Numbered from the stretch's first letter, positions 41,194-50,077 are shown. The stretch: 64,000 bases of DNA from Gottfriedia sp049568075 (GCA_049568075.1 CP144911.1), one strand, 5' to 3'. Notes: generated by a model from the letters alone, not told the origin. Numbers and translations are program-made.

Positions 41194-42930
41194 ATGTTTA
41201 ATAAAAATGGATGGGTTTTACCATATATAAAAGAAAATCGTCGTTTATTCATAGTTGTGATTTTCTTAAGTTCACTGACTATATTTGCAGCGGCTTCTCT
41301 TATGTACACTTCCGGCTATTTAATCTCTAAAGCAGCAACTAGACCTGAAAATATTTTAATGATTTATGTACCAATCGTTGCTGTACGTACATTTGGTATT
41401 TTAAGGTCGGCTTCTAAGTATGTTGAAAGATTAGTCGGACACAATACAATTTTAAAAATCTTATCTAGAATGAGAACAAGATTATTTAGTAATCTTGAAC
41501 CGTATGCACTTACAATCAATTCGAAGTTTAAAACAGGGGATATTCTAGGGTTATTAGCAAATGACATTGAATATTTACAAGATATTTATTTAAAAACTAT
41601 TTTCCCTGGAATTGCCGCATTGTTTATCTATTTTATATCGGTAGTAGCACTTGGATTCTTCTCCGTACCATTTGCAATATTAACAGCATTAATTTCCTTT
41701 GTTTTAATAGGTGTTCTACCGTATTTTTCATTATTAGTTGAAAAAGCGCGAACTTACCAAATAAAAAAGGAAAAAAGTCATTTATATGAAAATCTAACTG
41801 ATGCAGTTATGGGTATTAGTGATTGGTTATTTAGTGGTAAACATAATAGCTTTATTAAAAATTATAGAGAAATGGATGAATCGTTAAGAAACATCCAAAA
41901 CAAGGAAAAAAGATTTAGAAGACGTCGCGATCTAGTTGCTCAATGTATTGTAGCAGTCTTAGTTCTGATGATGCTATATTGGGCTGGGAATGAAAGTTTA
42001 GCTGGAGAAATTCCAAGAACTTTTATCGCCGCATTTGTTTTAGTTTTATTTCCTTTAACAGAAGCTTTTATTCCACTATCAAATTCTCTTGGAAGTGTCC
42101 CTTTATATACCGATTCAATCAATCGCCTTGAAGGGATTAAAGAAGTGAGTCGTGATCAAGAATCACCCAGTATTGAAGGAAATATTGAAGATTATCGAAA
42201 AATCGAGTTTAAAAATGTAACTTTTCATTACTCGGAAAACGAAACTATCTTAAATAATGTTTCTTTTACAATTGAGGAAAACAAAAAAACTGCCTTATTA
42301 GGCCCGAGTGGTTCAGGAAAATCGACCATTCTTAAGCTAATTGAAGGAGTAGAGAATCCTATTGAAGGAAGCGTTAAAATAAATGAGATCGAAAGTATAG
42401 CTTTAGGAGACCAAATATCGAAAGTTGTATCTGTACTTAATCAAAAGCCATATTTATTTGATACTACAGTTATAAATAATATTCGTTTAGGAAATCCAGC
42501 AGCAAGTGACGAAGAGGTAATCGAAGTCACGAAAATGGTTGAACTGCATGATTATATAGCATCACTTCCAGAAGGCTATAATACCCCTATGCAAGAAACC
42601 GGTGTAAGATTCTCAGGCGGGGAACGTCAAAGAATCGCCTTAGCTAGAATACTTCTTCAAAATACACCAATTGTTATTTTAGATGAGCCAACTGTTGGAT
42701 TAGATTCAATAACAGAACGAAAACTACTTCAAACGATCTTTAAAGTTTTAGAAGGAAAGACAGTATTATGGATCACACACCATTTAATCGGTGCAGAAAT
42801 GGCTGATCATATTCTTTTCTTAGATAAAGGTAAAATTGCAATGAAAGGCTCACATGAAGAACTTTTCAAAACTGAGGACCGATATCGCAAACTTTTTGAA
42901 TTAGATCGACCATTTAGAGTAATTGTATAG
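41194..42930 (+). CDS. cydD: Heterodimeric ABC transporter CydD-type subunit (bd oxidase assembly)
   Basis: A 578-residue half-transporter with six N-terminal helices and a C-terminal ATPase: Walker A GPSGSGKST with Lys376, signature FSGGERQRIALARI, Walker B IVILDEP, and the H-loop ITHHLIG. It pairs with the preceding gene product to form the CydDC-type exporter; the gap between the two is 11 bases. The last gene of the operon, followed by a terminator hairpin. Confidence 0.92.
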   Translation: MFNKNGWVLPYIKENRRLFIVVIFLSSLTIFAAASLMYTSGYLISKAATRPENILMIYVPIVAVRTFGILRSASKYVERLVGHNTILKILSRMRTRLFSNLEPYALTINSKFKTGDILGLLANDIEYLQDIYLKTIFPGIAALFIYFISVVALGFFSVPFAILTALISFVLIGVLPYFSLLVEKARTYQIKKEKSHLYENLTDAVMGISDWLFSGKHNSFIKNYREMDESLRNIQNKEKRFRRRRDLVAQCIVAVLVLMMLYWAGNESLAGEIPRTFIAAFVLVLFPLTEAFIPLSNSLGSVPLYTDSINRLEGIKEVSRDQESPSIEGNIEDYRKIEFKNVTFHYSENETILNNVSFTIEENKKTALLGPSGSGKSTILKLIEGVENPIEGSVKINEIESIALGDQISKVVSVLNQKPYLFDTTVINNIRLGNPAASDEEVIEVTKMVELHDYIASLPEGYNTPMQETGVRFSGGERQRIALARILLQNTPIVILDEPTVGLDSITERKLLQTIFKVLEGKTVLWITHHLIGAEMADHILFLDKGKIAMKGSHEELFKTEDRYRKLFELDRPFRVIV

Positions 42931-42941
42931 ATGTTAATCTG

Positions 42942-42972
42942 AAGACTCTGGCAAATTTGCTGGAGTCTTTAT
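42942..42972 (+). terminator. Terminator of cyd operon
   Basis: AAGACTC / GAGTCTT with a 14-base loop that also contains a weak internal pairing, followed by TATT. Moderate strength. Confidence 0.65.
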
Positions 42973-42989
42973 TAGATATTAAATACAGT

Positions 42990-43018
42990 TTGACGGAAAA
43001 TGATTTACATGATATATT
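42990..43018 (+). promoter_or_regulatory. Promoter of the dioxygenase gene
   Basis: TTGACG at 42990-42995, 17-base spacer, TATATT at 43013-43018, directly abutting the MhqR-type operator. Confidence 0.85.
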
Positions 43019-43036
43019 TATCTCGAATTCGAGATA
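43019..43036. promoter_or_regulatory. MhqR-type operator
   Basis: Perfect 18-bp palindrome TATCTCGAATTCGAGATA covering the expected transcription start. It has the ATCTCGA...TCGAGAT form of the sites bound by the quinone-sensing MarR-type repressor MhqR in B. subtilis upstream of mhqA, mhqED and mhqNOP. Confidence 0.85.
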
Positions 43037-43143
43037 TATTTAATTCAAAATAAATTTTAATAAATTTTTTCAGTATTCTTCAACAATAGATTGACAAAAT
43101 AAAAAAGCATATATAGATAAATAATTTATATGGAGGAATTAGT

Positions 43144-44121
43144 ATGAACGGTTTAAAAGGGATCCATCACGTAACAGCAATAACTAGCAGTGCAGAAAAA
43201 AACTATGAATTTTTTACTTATGTTTTAGGTATGCGTTTAGTAAAGAAAACGGTCAATCAGGACGATATTCAAACGTACCATTTATTCTTTGCAGATGATA
43301 AGGGAAGTGCTGGAACGGACATGACATTTTTCGATTTCCCTGGTATTCCAAAAGGAGTACATGGAACAAATGAAATTTCAAAAACATCCTTCCGAGTACC
43401 AACTGATGCAGCATTAGATTATTGGGTGAAGCGTTTTGACCGATTAGAAGTAAAACACTCAGGAATAAAAACACTGTTCGGTAAGAAAACATTATCTTTT
43501 GTTGATTTCGACGACCAACAATATCAATTAATTTCAGATGAAAATAATAAGGGGATTGCTTCAGGCACACCATGGCAAAAAGGACCAATCCCATTAGAAT
43601 ACGCAATTACAGGACTAGGACCAATATTTATCCGGGTAGCTAATTTCGCATTCTTTAAAGAAGTAGTTGAAAAAGTACTATTATTTAAAGAAATTGATAA
43701 AGAAGGTTCATTCCATTTATTCGAAGTCGGTGCAGGAGGAAACGGAGCTCAAATTATTGCGGAGCATAATGAAATATTACCTCAAAGCTTCCAAGGATTT
43801 GGTACTGTTCACCATGTAGCATTCCGTGTAAAAGATACGTCTGTATTAAAAGAGTGGATTAAACGACTTGACTCGTTCCGTTTACCAAACTCTGGCTATG
43901 TAGATCGTCATTTCTTCGAGTCATTATACGCAAGAGTTGCTCCACAAATTTTATTTGAGTTTGCGACTGATGGACCTGGATTTATGGGAGACGAACCATA
44001 TGAAACACTTGGTGAAAAGTTATCTTTACCACCTTTCTTAGAACCAAAACGCGATGAAATTGAAGGAATGGTTCGTCATATTGATACTGTAAGAAGTACG
44101 AAGGAATTTATAAAAGAATAG
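43144..44121 (+). CDS. Ring-cleaving dioxygenase of the glyoxalase fold (MhqO/MhqA/MhqE-like)
   Basis: A 325-residue cytoplasmic vicinal-oxygen-chelate enzyme with two glyoxalase-like halves. Predicted Fe/Mn ligands are the His of GIHHVTAI (residues 5-12), the His of GTVHHVAFRV near residue 222 and the Glu of ILFEFATDGPGF near residue 275. MhqO, MhqA and MhqE are induced by hydroquinones and thiol-reactive quinones and derepressed by loss of MhqR. The promoter just upstream carries a perfect operator of that type, which supports both function and control. GGAGG precedes the ATG. Confidence 0.92.
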   Translation: MNGLKGIHHVTAITSSAEKNYEFFTYVLGMRLVKKTVNQDDIQTYHLFFADDKGSAGTDMTFFDFPGIPKGVHGTNEISKTSFRVPTDAALDYWVKRFDRLEVKHSGIKTLFGKKTLSFVDFDDQQYQLISDENNKGIASGTPWQKGPIPLEYAITGLGPIFIRVANFAFFKEVVEKVLLFKEIDKEGSFHLFEVGAGGNGAQIIAEHNEILPQSFQGFGTVHHVAFRVKDTSVLKEWIKRLDSFRLPNSGYVDRHFFESLYARVAPQILFEFATDGPGFMGDEPYETLGEKLSLPPFLEPKRDEIEGMVRHIDTVRSTKEFIKE

Positions 44122-44131
44122 AACTTTATAT

Positions 44132-44168
44132 AAAACAACACTTACAATTTATGTGGGTGTTGTTTTTA
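44132..44168 (+). terminator. Terminator of dioxygenase gene
   Basis: AAAACAACAC / GTGTTGTTTTT with a loop of about 14 bases. Confidence 0.8.
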
Positions 44169-44170
44169 TT

Positions 44171-44263
44171 TCTACTCCTACTGGAAGCCCGAATACAGTA
44201 TTTGCATCAAATAGTGCGACAAATCTCCAAAATATTCATGTCAGGACAATAGGGGAAATATAG
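44171..44263 (+). pseudogene. Possible short coding relic
   Basis: One frame reads STPTGSPNTVFASNSATNLQ followed by NIHVRTIGEI and TAG, with coding-like composition but no start or ribosome-binding site. It resembles the C-terminal end of a surface or spore protein, but I cannot name the family. The remainder of the gap to 44421 shows nothing else. Confidence 0.3.
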
Positions 44264-44421
44264 CACTTACTGATTAAATTAGTGAGTTTTATTAAATAAC
44301 TCTTAATTAAACTACCAAAAATTACCTAAAAATTTAATGCATAAACCAATTTGTTATTCTAATGAAATATTTCACTGAATAAAAATCTTATGAACTAAAA
44401 TAATTTTTTAGGAGAGGGAAC

Positions 44422-45900
44422 ATGAATAGTACATCTGGTAGGCGTTTATCGAAGGATGATATGGTTACTTTAATACAAAATGGACTAGAGCGGACAACTA
44501 ATCCGAAAAAGATTGTTATAGTAGGAGCGGGAATTTCTGGTTTAGTAGCAGCTTCTTTATTAAAGGAAGCAGGACATGAAGTGACGATTTTAGAAGCAAA
44601 TGGTCGAGTAGGTGGTCGGATTTATACGAAAAGAGCACCTTTTATTAATGATCAATATTTGGAATTGGGTGCAATGCGTATTGCTTCTAATCATAAGCTT
44701 GTGCTTGAATATATAAATAAATTTAACTTAAAAGTAAATGAATTTGTAAATGGAAAGTCAGAAGATATTATCTTTGTTAACGGGGTAAAGACAACACAGA
44801 GGCAATATGAACAAAACCCTGATATTTTAGGTTATCGTATTGCGAATAATGAAAAAGGGGTGAATGTCGATCAGTTAATTGAACGGTCGCTAAAGTCCGC
44901 AATGGATTTTATAAATCAGAACCCAGATGAAAATTGGAAAACGATTATTGAAAATTATGATCAGCATTCGATGGATTCATTTTTAAGATATAACCCAATC
45001 GGAACACCTTTGTCGCTTGGTGCTGTAGAGAAAGTAAAAGTTCTTCAAGGGATGGAAGGATTTCCGGAGCTTGCTTTTACTGCTATTTTAAGAGAGTTCA
45101 TTGTATTATTTTCAAAGGAAATTAAGTTTTATGAGATTACTGGTGGAAATGATCAATTACCTAAAAAGTTCTTAACACAATTGAAGGATAATCTATTTTT
45201 TGGACAAAAAATGAATAAAATCGTGCAAGAAAATAATCAAGTAACGATTCACTCAGATCATTATACAAGCCATCTGCCTTATCAAACTACTGCTGACTAT
45301 GCCATTATTACTATCCCCTTTTCATTATTAAACTTTATTGAAGTGGTTCCAAGAAATTTATTTTCTTATGATAAATGGAAGGCAATTAGAGAATTACACT
45401 ATGTTCCTTCTACTAAAATAGGACTTCAATTTAAAAGTAGATTTTGGGAGAAAGATGGGAAATTAGGTGGGAAATTAACCACAGATTTGCCAATCCGATT
45501 TGCATATTATCCGAGTAATCATAATGGTAAAAATGGATCGGGAATCGTTTTAGCTAGTTATACTTGGGAAGATGATGCGTTGATTTGGGATAGTATGTCT
45601 GAAAATGATCGGATAATGAATGCTTTAAGTAATTTGGCCACGATCCATGGTAATCAAGTTTATACAGAATTTATTACCGGTTACACTCATAGTTGGGCTC
45701 TATATCCATACTCTGGAGGAGCGTTTTCTATGTTCAAGCCAGAGCAAAATAAAGAGCTGACACCTTATATTTCCACTCCTGAGGGGCGAGTACATTTTGC
45801 TGGTGAACATACATCTTCTGCGCCTGCGTGGATTGAAGGTGCAGTTGAATCTGGCATTCGTTCTGCTTTTGAAGTAAATAATAGGTCTATTTATGAATGA
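44422..45900 (+). CDS. Flavin monoamine oxidase family protein (amine/L-amino-acid oxidase)
   Basis: A 492-residue FAD-dependent oxidase. The dinucleotide-binding motif VGAGISGLVAASLLKEAGHE begins at residue 34 and is followed by LEANGRVGGRI; the C-terminal FAD contact VHFAGEHTSSAPAWIEGAVE is present near residue 455, with the substrate region GGAFSMFKP just before. Enzymes of this family deaminate amines or L-amino acids, producing H2O2. AGGAGAGGG precedes the ATG. It lies 75 bases upstream of cotJABC on the same strand, whose last product is a Mn catalase, but I see no sign that they share a promoter. Confidence 0.88.
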   Translation: MNSTSGRRLSKDDMVTLIQNGLERTTNPKKIVIVGAGISGLVAASLLKEAGHEVTILEANGRVGGRIYTKRAPFINDQYLELGAMRIASNHKLVLEYINKFNLKVNEFVNGKSEDIIFVNGVKTTQRQYEQNPDILGYRIANNEKGVNVDQLIERSLKSAMDFINQNPDENWKTIIENYDQHSMDSFLRYNPIGTPLSLGAVEKVKVLQGMEGFPELAFTAILREFIVLFSKEIKFYEITGGNDQLPKKFLTQLKDNLFFGQKMNKIVQENNQVTIHSDHYTSHLPYQTTADYAIITIPFSLLNFIEVVPRNLFSYDKWKAIRELHYVPSTKIGLQFKSRFWEKDGKLGGKLTTDLPIRFAYYPSNHNGKNGSGIVLASYTWEDDALIWDSMSENDRIMNALSNLATIHGNQVYTEFITGYTHSWALYPYSGGAFSMFKPEQNKELTPYISTPEGRVHFAGEHTSSAPAWIEGAVESGIRSAFEVNNRSIYE

Positions 45901-45975
45901 TAAAATTCATTTTTTATATTCGCTTCGAATATAGTGACATTAGTGGATGTCTTTTTATTTGAGGGAGTGATCAGT

Positions 45976-46218
45976 ATGAACGAAAATAATCAAGGACTTC
46001 AATTTACCCCTGTGAAATCTTGGAATGTTTTTCATGGCCCAAATGACCCTTGCCCACCAATTGGTACAAAATATTATTCTACACCTCCACACTTATATTT
46101 AGGATTTCAGCCACCAGGACTAGAGCAATTTTCATACAAAGAGGCATTGAAAAAAGGTACGTTATGGAAAGTATTTTATGACTTTTACGACAATCCATAT
46201 AAAGCAAGGAGGGATTAA
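45976..46218 (+). CDS. cotJA: Spore coat-associated protein CotJA
   Basis: An 80-residue protein of the CotJA family, deposited with CotJC in the spore coat. Typical features are the proline-rich start FTPVKSWNVFHGPNDPCPP and YSTPPHLYLGFQPPGLEQFS. I chose the Met at 45976, preceded by GAGGGAG; an upstream in-frame start has no ribosome-binding site. First gene of cotJABC. In B. subtilis this operon is sigma-E dependent; I looked for a sigma-E promoter in the 75-base gap and could not identify one securely. Confidence 0.92.
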   Translation: MNENNQGLQFTPVKSWNVFHGPNDPCPPIGTKYYSTPPHLYLGFQPPGLEQFSYKEALKKGTLWKVFYDFYDNPYKARRD

Positions 46219-46220
46219 AA

Positions 46221-46484
46221 ATGACTGAGCAACTTCCTCCAGAGTATTATCAGGATTTAGAGGAACTGCAAGCTGTAGATTTCGTACTTGTAGAACTAAC
46301 TTTATATTTGGATACTCATCCAAATGATCAAAATGCAATTAACCAATTTAATCAATACGTCCAATATAAAAAACAAATCGAAGCTAATTTCGAATCAAAA
46401 TATGGACCATTATATCAATTTGGTGGCAGTTATTCAGATCAAAACTGGAACTGGCATAAAGGCCCATGGCCATGGCAGGTTTAG
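46221..46484 (+). CDS. cotJB: Spore coat protein CotJB
   Basis: An 87-residue protein of the CotJB family. The N-terminal half has LQAVDFVLVELTLYLDTHPN followed by FNQYVQYK, and the C-terminus is rich in Trp, Gly and Pro (NWNWHKGPWPWQV), as in the B. subtilis protein. AAGGAGGG lies within the end of cotJA and the start is two bases after its stop, so the genes are coupled. It acts with CotJA and CotJC in the spore coat; precise role unknown. Confidence 0.92.
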   Translation: MTEQLPPEYYQDLEELQAVDFVLVELTLYLDTHPNDQNAINQFNQYVQYKKQIEANFESKYGPLYQFGGSYSDQNWNWHKGPWPWQV

Positions 46485-46499
46485 AAGGAGGGAGCATTC

Positions 46500-47069
46500 A
46501 TGTGGGTTTATCAAAAAAAATTACAATATCCAGTTAAAGTAAGCACTTGTAATCCTATGCTTGCCAAATTTTTAGTTGAACAATATGGAGGAGCAGACGG
46601 TGAGCTAGCTGCTGCATTAAGATACTTAAATCAACGATATTCTATTCCGGATAAAGTTATTGGACTGTTAACAGATATCGGAACTGAGGAATTTGCTCAT
46701 TTAGAGATGATTGCTACGATGATTTATAAGTTAACAAAAGACGCAACACCAGACCAAATGAAAGCTGCCGGACTAGATACACATTATGCATCACATGATA
46801 GTGCTTTGTTCTACCATAATTCAGACGGTGTTCCGTTTACTACTGCTTATATTCAAGCAAAAGGTGATCCAATTGCGGATTTATATGAAGATATTGCAGC
46901 TGAAGAAAAGGCAAGGGCAACGTATCAATGGATCATTGATCTTTCTGATGACCCTGATTTAAATGATAGTTTAAGATTTTTAAGAGAACGTGAAATTGTT
47001 CATTCACAGAGATTTAGAGAAGCTGTGGAAATATTGAAGGATGATCGACAACAGCGGAAGATTTTTTAG
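46500..47069 (+). CDS. cotJC: Spore coat manganese catalase CotJC
   Basis: A 189-residue ferritin-like di-manganese catalase of the spore coat. Metal-binding motifs are visible: GADGELAAALRYLNQRY near residue 32, EEFAHLEMIATM near residue 63, DIAAEEKARATYQ near residue 130 and HSQRFREAV near residue 168, corresponding to the Glu/His ligands of Mn catalases. AAGGAGGGAG precedes the ATG, 15 bases after cotJB. It would protect forming or germinating spores from peroxide. Confidence 0.95.
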   Translation: MWVYQKKLQYPVKVSTCNPMLAKFLVEQYGGADGELAAALRYLNQRYSIPDKVIGLLTDIGTEEFAHLEMIATMIYKLTKDATPDQMKAAGLDTHYASHDSALFYHNSDGVPFTTAYIQAKGDPIADLYEDIAAEEKARATYQWIIDLSDDPDLNDSLRFLREREIVHSQRFREAVEILKDDRQQRKIF

Positions 47070-47088
47070 TTGAATGATAGTATTTTGA

Positions 47089-47130
47089 ACCTGTTCCTTG
47101 GATTTTATCGGGAACAGGTTTTATTTTTTT
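47089..47130 (+). terminator. Terminator of cotJ operon
   Basis: AACCTGTTCC / GGAACAGGTT with a 12-base loop and T-rich tail. Confidence 0.88.
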
Positions 47131-47212
47131 GCATGTTTGGAATGATTAGGTTCTTTCATCAGTCAGTTTAAAGGAAAAAGGGGAGGTATTTAAGTAATGC
47201 CTCTTATTTTAG

Positions 47213-47540
47213 ACTGATAAAATTGCCCTTTTTTATAGATAATTAGCAGATTTTTATCAAATTTCTGCTTCTATAGAACATATTTGCTAGTTTTCCATTT
47301 GAAATGAACTTCTATTGTAGTGTATTCAAGGTCATAATACCTCTACTAGTATAGGTAAATATTAAGTTTATTTGAGATTCTCTTAAGATTAATTGCAGTT
47401 CTGCCAAATTTATTTGCGATTCTCTAAATTTAATTGCTGTTTCGTCAAATTTAATTGCGATTTTCAGATTTTAATTGCAGTACACTGTTTAATTGCAGCA
47501 TATCTTCACTTATTTGCTATTCTAACAGGCTTAATTGCAG
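47213..47540 (+). repeat. Dispersed phased-box element, copy L1
   Basis: An intergenic segment homologous to 62093-62397. The left 150 bases align with L2 (for example AATACCTCTACTAGTATAGG versus AATACCTTAGCTGGTATGGG). The right part holds nine boxes of the type AATTGC(A/G)(G/A)TT; measuring at the G of TTG, they lie at 47374, 47395, 47416, 47436, 47457, 47477, 47495, 47516 and 47537, i.e. one box every 18-21 bases. Boxes tend to alternate between GCGATT and GCAGTT. Together with a terminator on each side this element fills the 540-base gap after cotJC. Confidence 0.75.
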
Positions 47541-47571
47541 CTGAGCCTCAACTCACAACGTCATTCCCATA

Positions 47572-47605
47572 AAAAAATGAGGGGTCTCCAAGACTCCCTC
47601 ATTTT
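47572..47605 (-). terminator. Terminator of ycnJ-ycnI
   Basis: AAAATGAGGG / CCCTCATTTT with a loop of about 12 bases, right after the YcnI stop codon on the minus strand. Confidence 0.85.
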
Positions 47606-47608
47606 ATC

Positions 47609-48232
47609 TTATTTCTTCCTAAGAATCGCAATCAGTAAAGCAATCACTGAAAGGACAGCTGCCCCAATTGACAAAATTAAAGAAGTATTACTTGAACTTG
47701 ATTTTTCAGTATCTTTCTTAACTTCCGTAGTTTTAACAGTTTCACTTTTAACAGCTGTGTCTTTTACGATATTCGTAATTGAGTGTGGTGCTTCTGATTT
47801 TTCGTCACCAGTCCATTCAACAATACTGCCATCTTTATAATATTGATATGCATCCCAAGCTCCATTTACTTCAGCGTCTGGATTTTTGGCCATAAATACG
47901 AATTGTTGAAATTGTCCCGCTTGAATACCATCATTTTCTGCACTCCAAGTAACAGATGTAACAACTCCGTTTGCATCTTTTGTTTCGCTAAATTTCCATC
48001 CTGAGACAGGCTGATATGAAACAAATTCAAATTTTGATGGTATTTTAAGTGTAACTTTTGTTGTAGCAATTTCTTTTTCAGATGGTACTTTCATTGTGTA
48101 TGTTTCCCAAGCACCAGGGGTTGAAATTTTAGGGTTAACTACAACATGCGCGCTGGCAATCCCAGTATAGATCATTGTCATCGCGAATGCTGAAGCGATA
48201 ATTTTAGACGTTTTTAAAATAAATTTTTTCAT
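47609..48232 (-). CDS. ycnI: YcnI family copper-binding membrane-anchored protein
   Basis: A 207-residue exported protein. The signal peptide ends at ASAHVVV, leaving an N-terminal histidine as in mature YcnI (DUF1775), where it takes part in Cu(II) binding together with a Trp; NPKISTPGAWETYTMKVPSEK and VTWSAENDGIQAGQF are family features. A Lys/Ser/Thr-rich spacer (about 150-175) precedes one C-terminal helix and a basic RKK anchor. AGGAGACTG precedes the ATG. It follows ycnJ after 28 bases, the reverse gene order to that of B. subtilis (ycnK-ycnJ-ycnI also has J before I). Role in copper acquisition or delivery by family analogy. Confidence 0.92.
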   Translation of the reverse strand: MKKFILKTSKIIASAFAMTMIYTGIASAHVVVNPKISTPGAWETYTMKVPSEKEIATTKVTLKIPSKFEFVSYQPVSGWKFSETKDANGVVTSVTWSAENDGIQAGQFQQFVFMAKNPDAEVNGAWDAYQYYKDGSIVEWTGDEKSEAPHSITNIVKDTAVKSETVKTTEVKKDTEKSSSSNTSLILSIGAAVLSVIALLIAILRKK

Positions 48233-48260
48233 TTTTGTCAGTCTCCTTTTAATGTAATAA

Positions 48261-49901
48261 TTATTTACTACCTACTATATATTTAAAATCTACATCTACA
48301 GAATCGAGAGAGTTCGTTAAAATGTGGACTTTTACATTCCAATGTCCTGCCATATCTGTATAAAATCCTTGTGTTTCATAAACACCTGCCGAATTTTTCT
48401 TAACTTGAGTAGTGTTATTTCCCATATTCATGTCAGTATTTTTAAAGGTAAGCGTAACTTGTTGAATAGTGGATACAGGCTCATTATTTTTATCTCGTAT
48501 ATTAATTTTAAATTTGTTTTTTCCGACTATGTTCGGAGTCGCGTGTAATGTAACTGAATAACCTTTATTTAGCTTTGTGTTACTAAAAGGACCAGGTGAT
48601 TCCATTGCAGTTGGTAGGTTTGTTAATAAGGATGATAGGATTAGAACGATTACTCCGATACTTATTTCAAACCAAACAGATTTTCCTAATTTATTTTTTC
48701 TGCGTTTACCTTTGATAAAATGAATCAATCCTAAAAGTAGCATGACTAGAAATAAGATCACTTTTCCGCATAAAACCTTGCCATAGGTTGTATGTAATAA
48801 AGAATAAAAGTTAGGTATATACTTTAAGCTTGCGTAAATACCAGTTGCCATTAGTAAAACGACCGATAATGTTGCCCAACTAGAATATCGTTGGATCGAT
48901 TTCCAGTATACGTCATTTGCCTCATGTTTCTTATGCGTTTTAGGAAGTATATAGCTTATGCCTATTAATCCTCCTAGCCAAATCGAAACAGAGAGTAAAT
49001 GAATAAAATCAAAGAAAACTGGTAAAAATTCATTTTGCATAGAAGCATGCCCAATAAAAGCTTTTGAGATTAGTAAGAAAATGCCGATTAATAAAGCACT
49101 TAACCACCAATAGAAAGAACTTTTTTGTTTACTTCTCCAAGCCATATACAATGAATTAGCTAGAACAATAAGTAGAAGAATTTGGATTACCCATACACTT
49201 CCGAATTTAGTACTGTTTATTGTTTCCAATAGCAAATCCTTGTGAAAAATACTTGGCCATGAACCATTGGTATAGTTTTTTGTTTCAACTAAAAGGCTTA
49301 AAAGAACACTAAATAAAATTCCAAAATAGAAGATTAACAGTAAAACTTTAGTATTTTTAAAGGTATTAGTTCTATTTTTCTGGTCGTTTTTGTAAATGAA
49401 TAAACTAAAAAATAAAAGTCCTACAAATAAAAGTAAACTCATGTATTCAATCGAGTAGGTTCCCATTAAGTCTGTATTGGGTAAGGATTGGTTCGGTTTA
49501 TTCAAGATTATTGATGAAACATCAACTTTTCCTACTCTGAATGGAATGACACCATTTACTGAATGGCCATCACTAGAAATTACCTTCCAAACAATATGAT
49601 AATTTCCATCTGGTAAATTAGGTTTTAAGTTTCCTTCTAAAATTGAATGATTTTGATTATTTATATTGCCATTTCGCAAATCAACTCGATTCCCTACCTC
49701 ATCTAAAACTTGTAAAGAATGAAATGCAGACTGTACTGATTCATCAAATTGTATTTGAATACGTTGAGGAGATTTTATAAAAACTTCATTCTCTTTAGGT
49801 GTAGATTTGATGATATAGGCATGTGCTGAAGCTAAGGACGGAAATAAAGTAGCAGCAATCAATAATAGTAAGAAAGAAAACCCTATAACTCGGATTTTCA
49901 T
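48261..49901 (-). CDS. ycnJ: Copper transport protein YcnJ (CopC-CopD fusion)
   Basis: A 546-residue membrane protein. After a signal peptide (cut before HAYIIKSTP, exposing the Cu-binding N-terminal His) comes a CopC domain (about 27-125, including SSDGHSVNGVIPFRVG), then eight or so CopD helices (about 150-430), and a C-terminal YtkA-like extracellular beta domain (about 445-546; TDMNMGNN, DMAGHWNVKVH). YcnJ imports copper in B. subtilis and is induced by copper shortage. GAGGTGG precedes the ATG. Forms an operon with ycnI; the repressor gene ycnK is not here. Confidence 0.93.
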   Translation of the reverse strand: MKIRVIGFSFLLLLIAATLFPSLASAHAYIIKSTPKENEVFIKSPQRIQIQFDESVQSAFHSLQVLDEVGNRVDLRNGNINNQNHSILEGNLKPNLPDGNYHIVWKVISSDGHSVNGVIPFRVGKVDVSSIILNKPNQSLPNTDLMGTYSIEYMSLLLFVGLLFFSLFIYKNDQKNRTNTFKNTKVLLLIFYFGILFSVLLSLLVETKNYTNGSWPSIFHKDLLLETINSTKFGSVWVIQILLLIVLANSLYMAWRSKQKSSFYWWLSALLIGIFLLISKAFIGHASMQNEFLPVFFDFIHLLSVSIWLGGLIGISYILPKTHKKHEANDVYWKSIQRYSSWATLSVVLLMATGIYASLKYIPNFYSLLHTTYGKVLCGKVILFLVMLLLGLIHFIKGKRRKNKLGKSVWFEISIGVIVLILSSLLTNLPTAMESPGPFSNTKLNKGYSVTLHATPNIVGKNKFKINIRDKNNEPVSTIQQVTLTFKNTDMNMGNNTTQVKKNSAGVYETQGFYTDMAGHWNVKVHILTNSLDSVDVDFKYIVGSK

Positions 49902-49956
49902 TTTTTTTATGCCACCTCATATCTATTAGAGTGAATTAGAAAATAAAACAACTTCT

Positions 49957-50004
49957 AAATTTTAAAGTAAAATTGTGATAGAAATGTGATAAACTTTAAA
50001 ATTT
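49957..50004. promoter_or_regulatory. Inverted repeat upstream of ycnJ
   Basis: AAATTTTAAAGT and ACTTTAAAATTT, perfect 12-base arms 24 bases apart, enclosing two direct TGTGATA copies 11 bases apart (49974 and 49985). Lies 56 bases before the ycnJ start; candidate control site. Confidence 0.6.
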
Positions 50005-50077
50005 TATTAGAGCAGGGATTAGATAGTAAGATTATTAAACAGTTCTGGACTCTTTATGCAAGCTGGTGAAAACACAA

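Noticed and set aside
45901..45975. Sigma-E promoter for cotJABC
   Set aside because: TATATT and GAATATAGT-like words occur, but not at the spacing required for a sigma-E promoter.
46324..46542. 72-codon plus-strand frame overlapping cotJB and cotJC
   Set aside because: Lies in another frame of two confident coat genes and has no start signal.
47374..47540. CRISPR array suggested by regular short repeats
   Set aside because: Boxes are only about 10 bases with 20-21-base periods, there are no uniform repeats or unique spacers of CRISPR length, and no cas genes are near.
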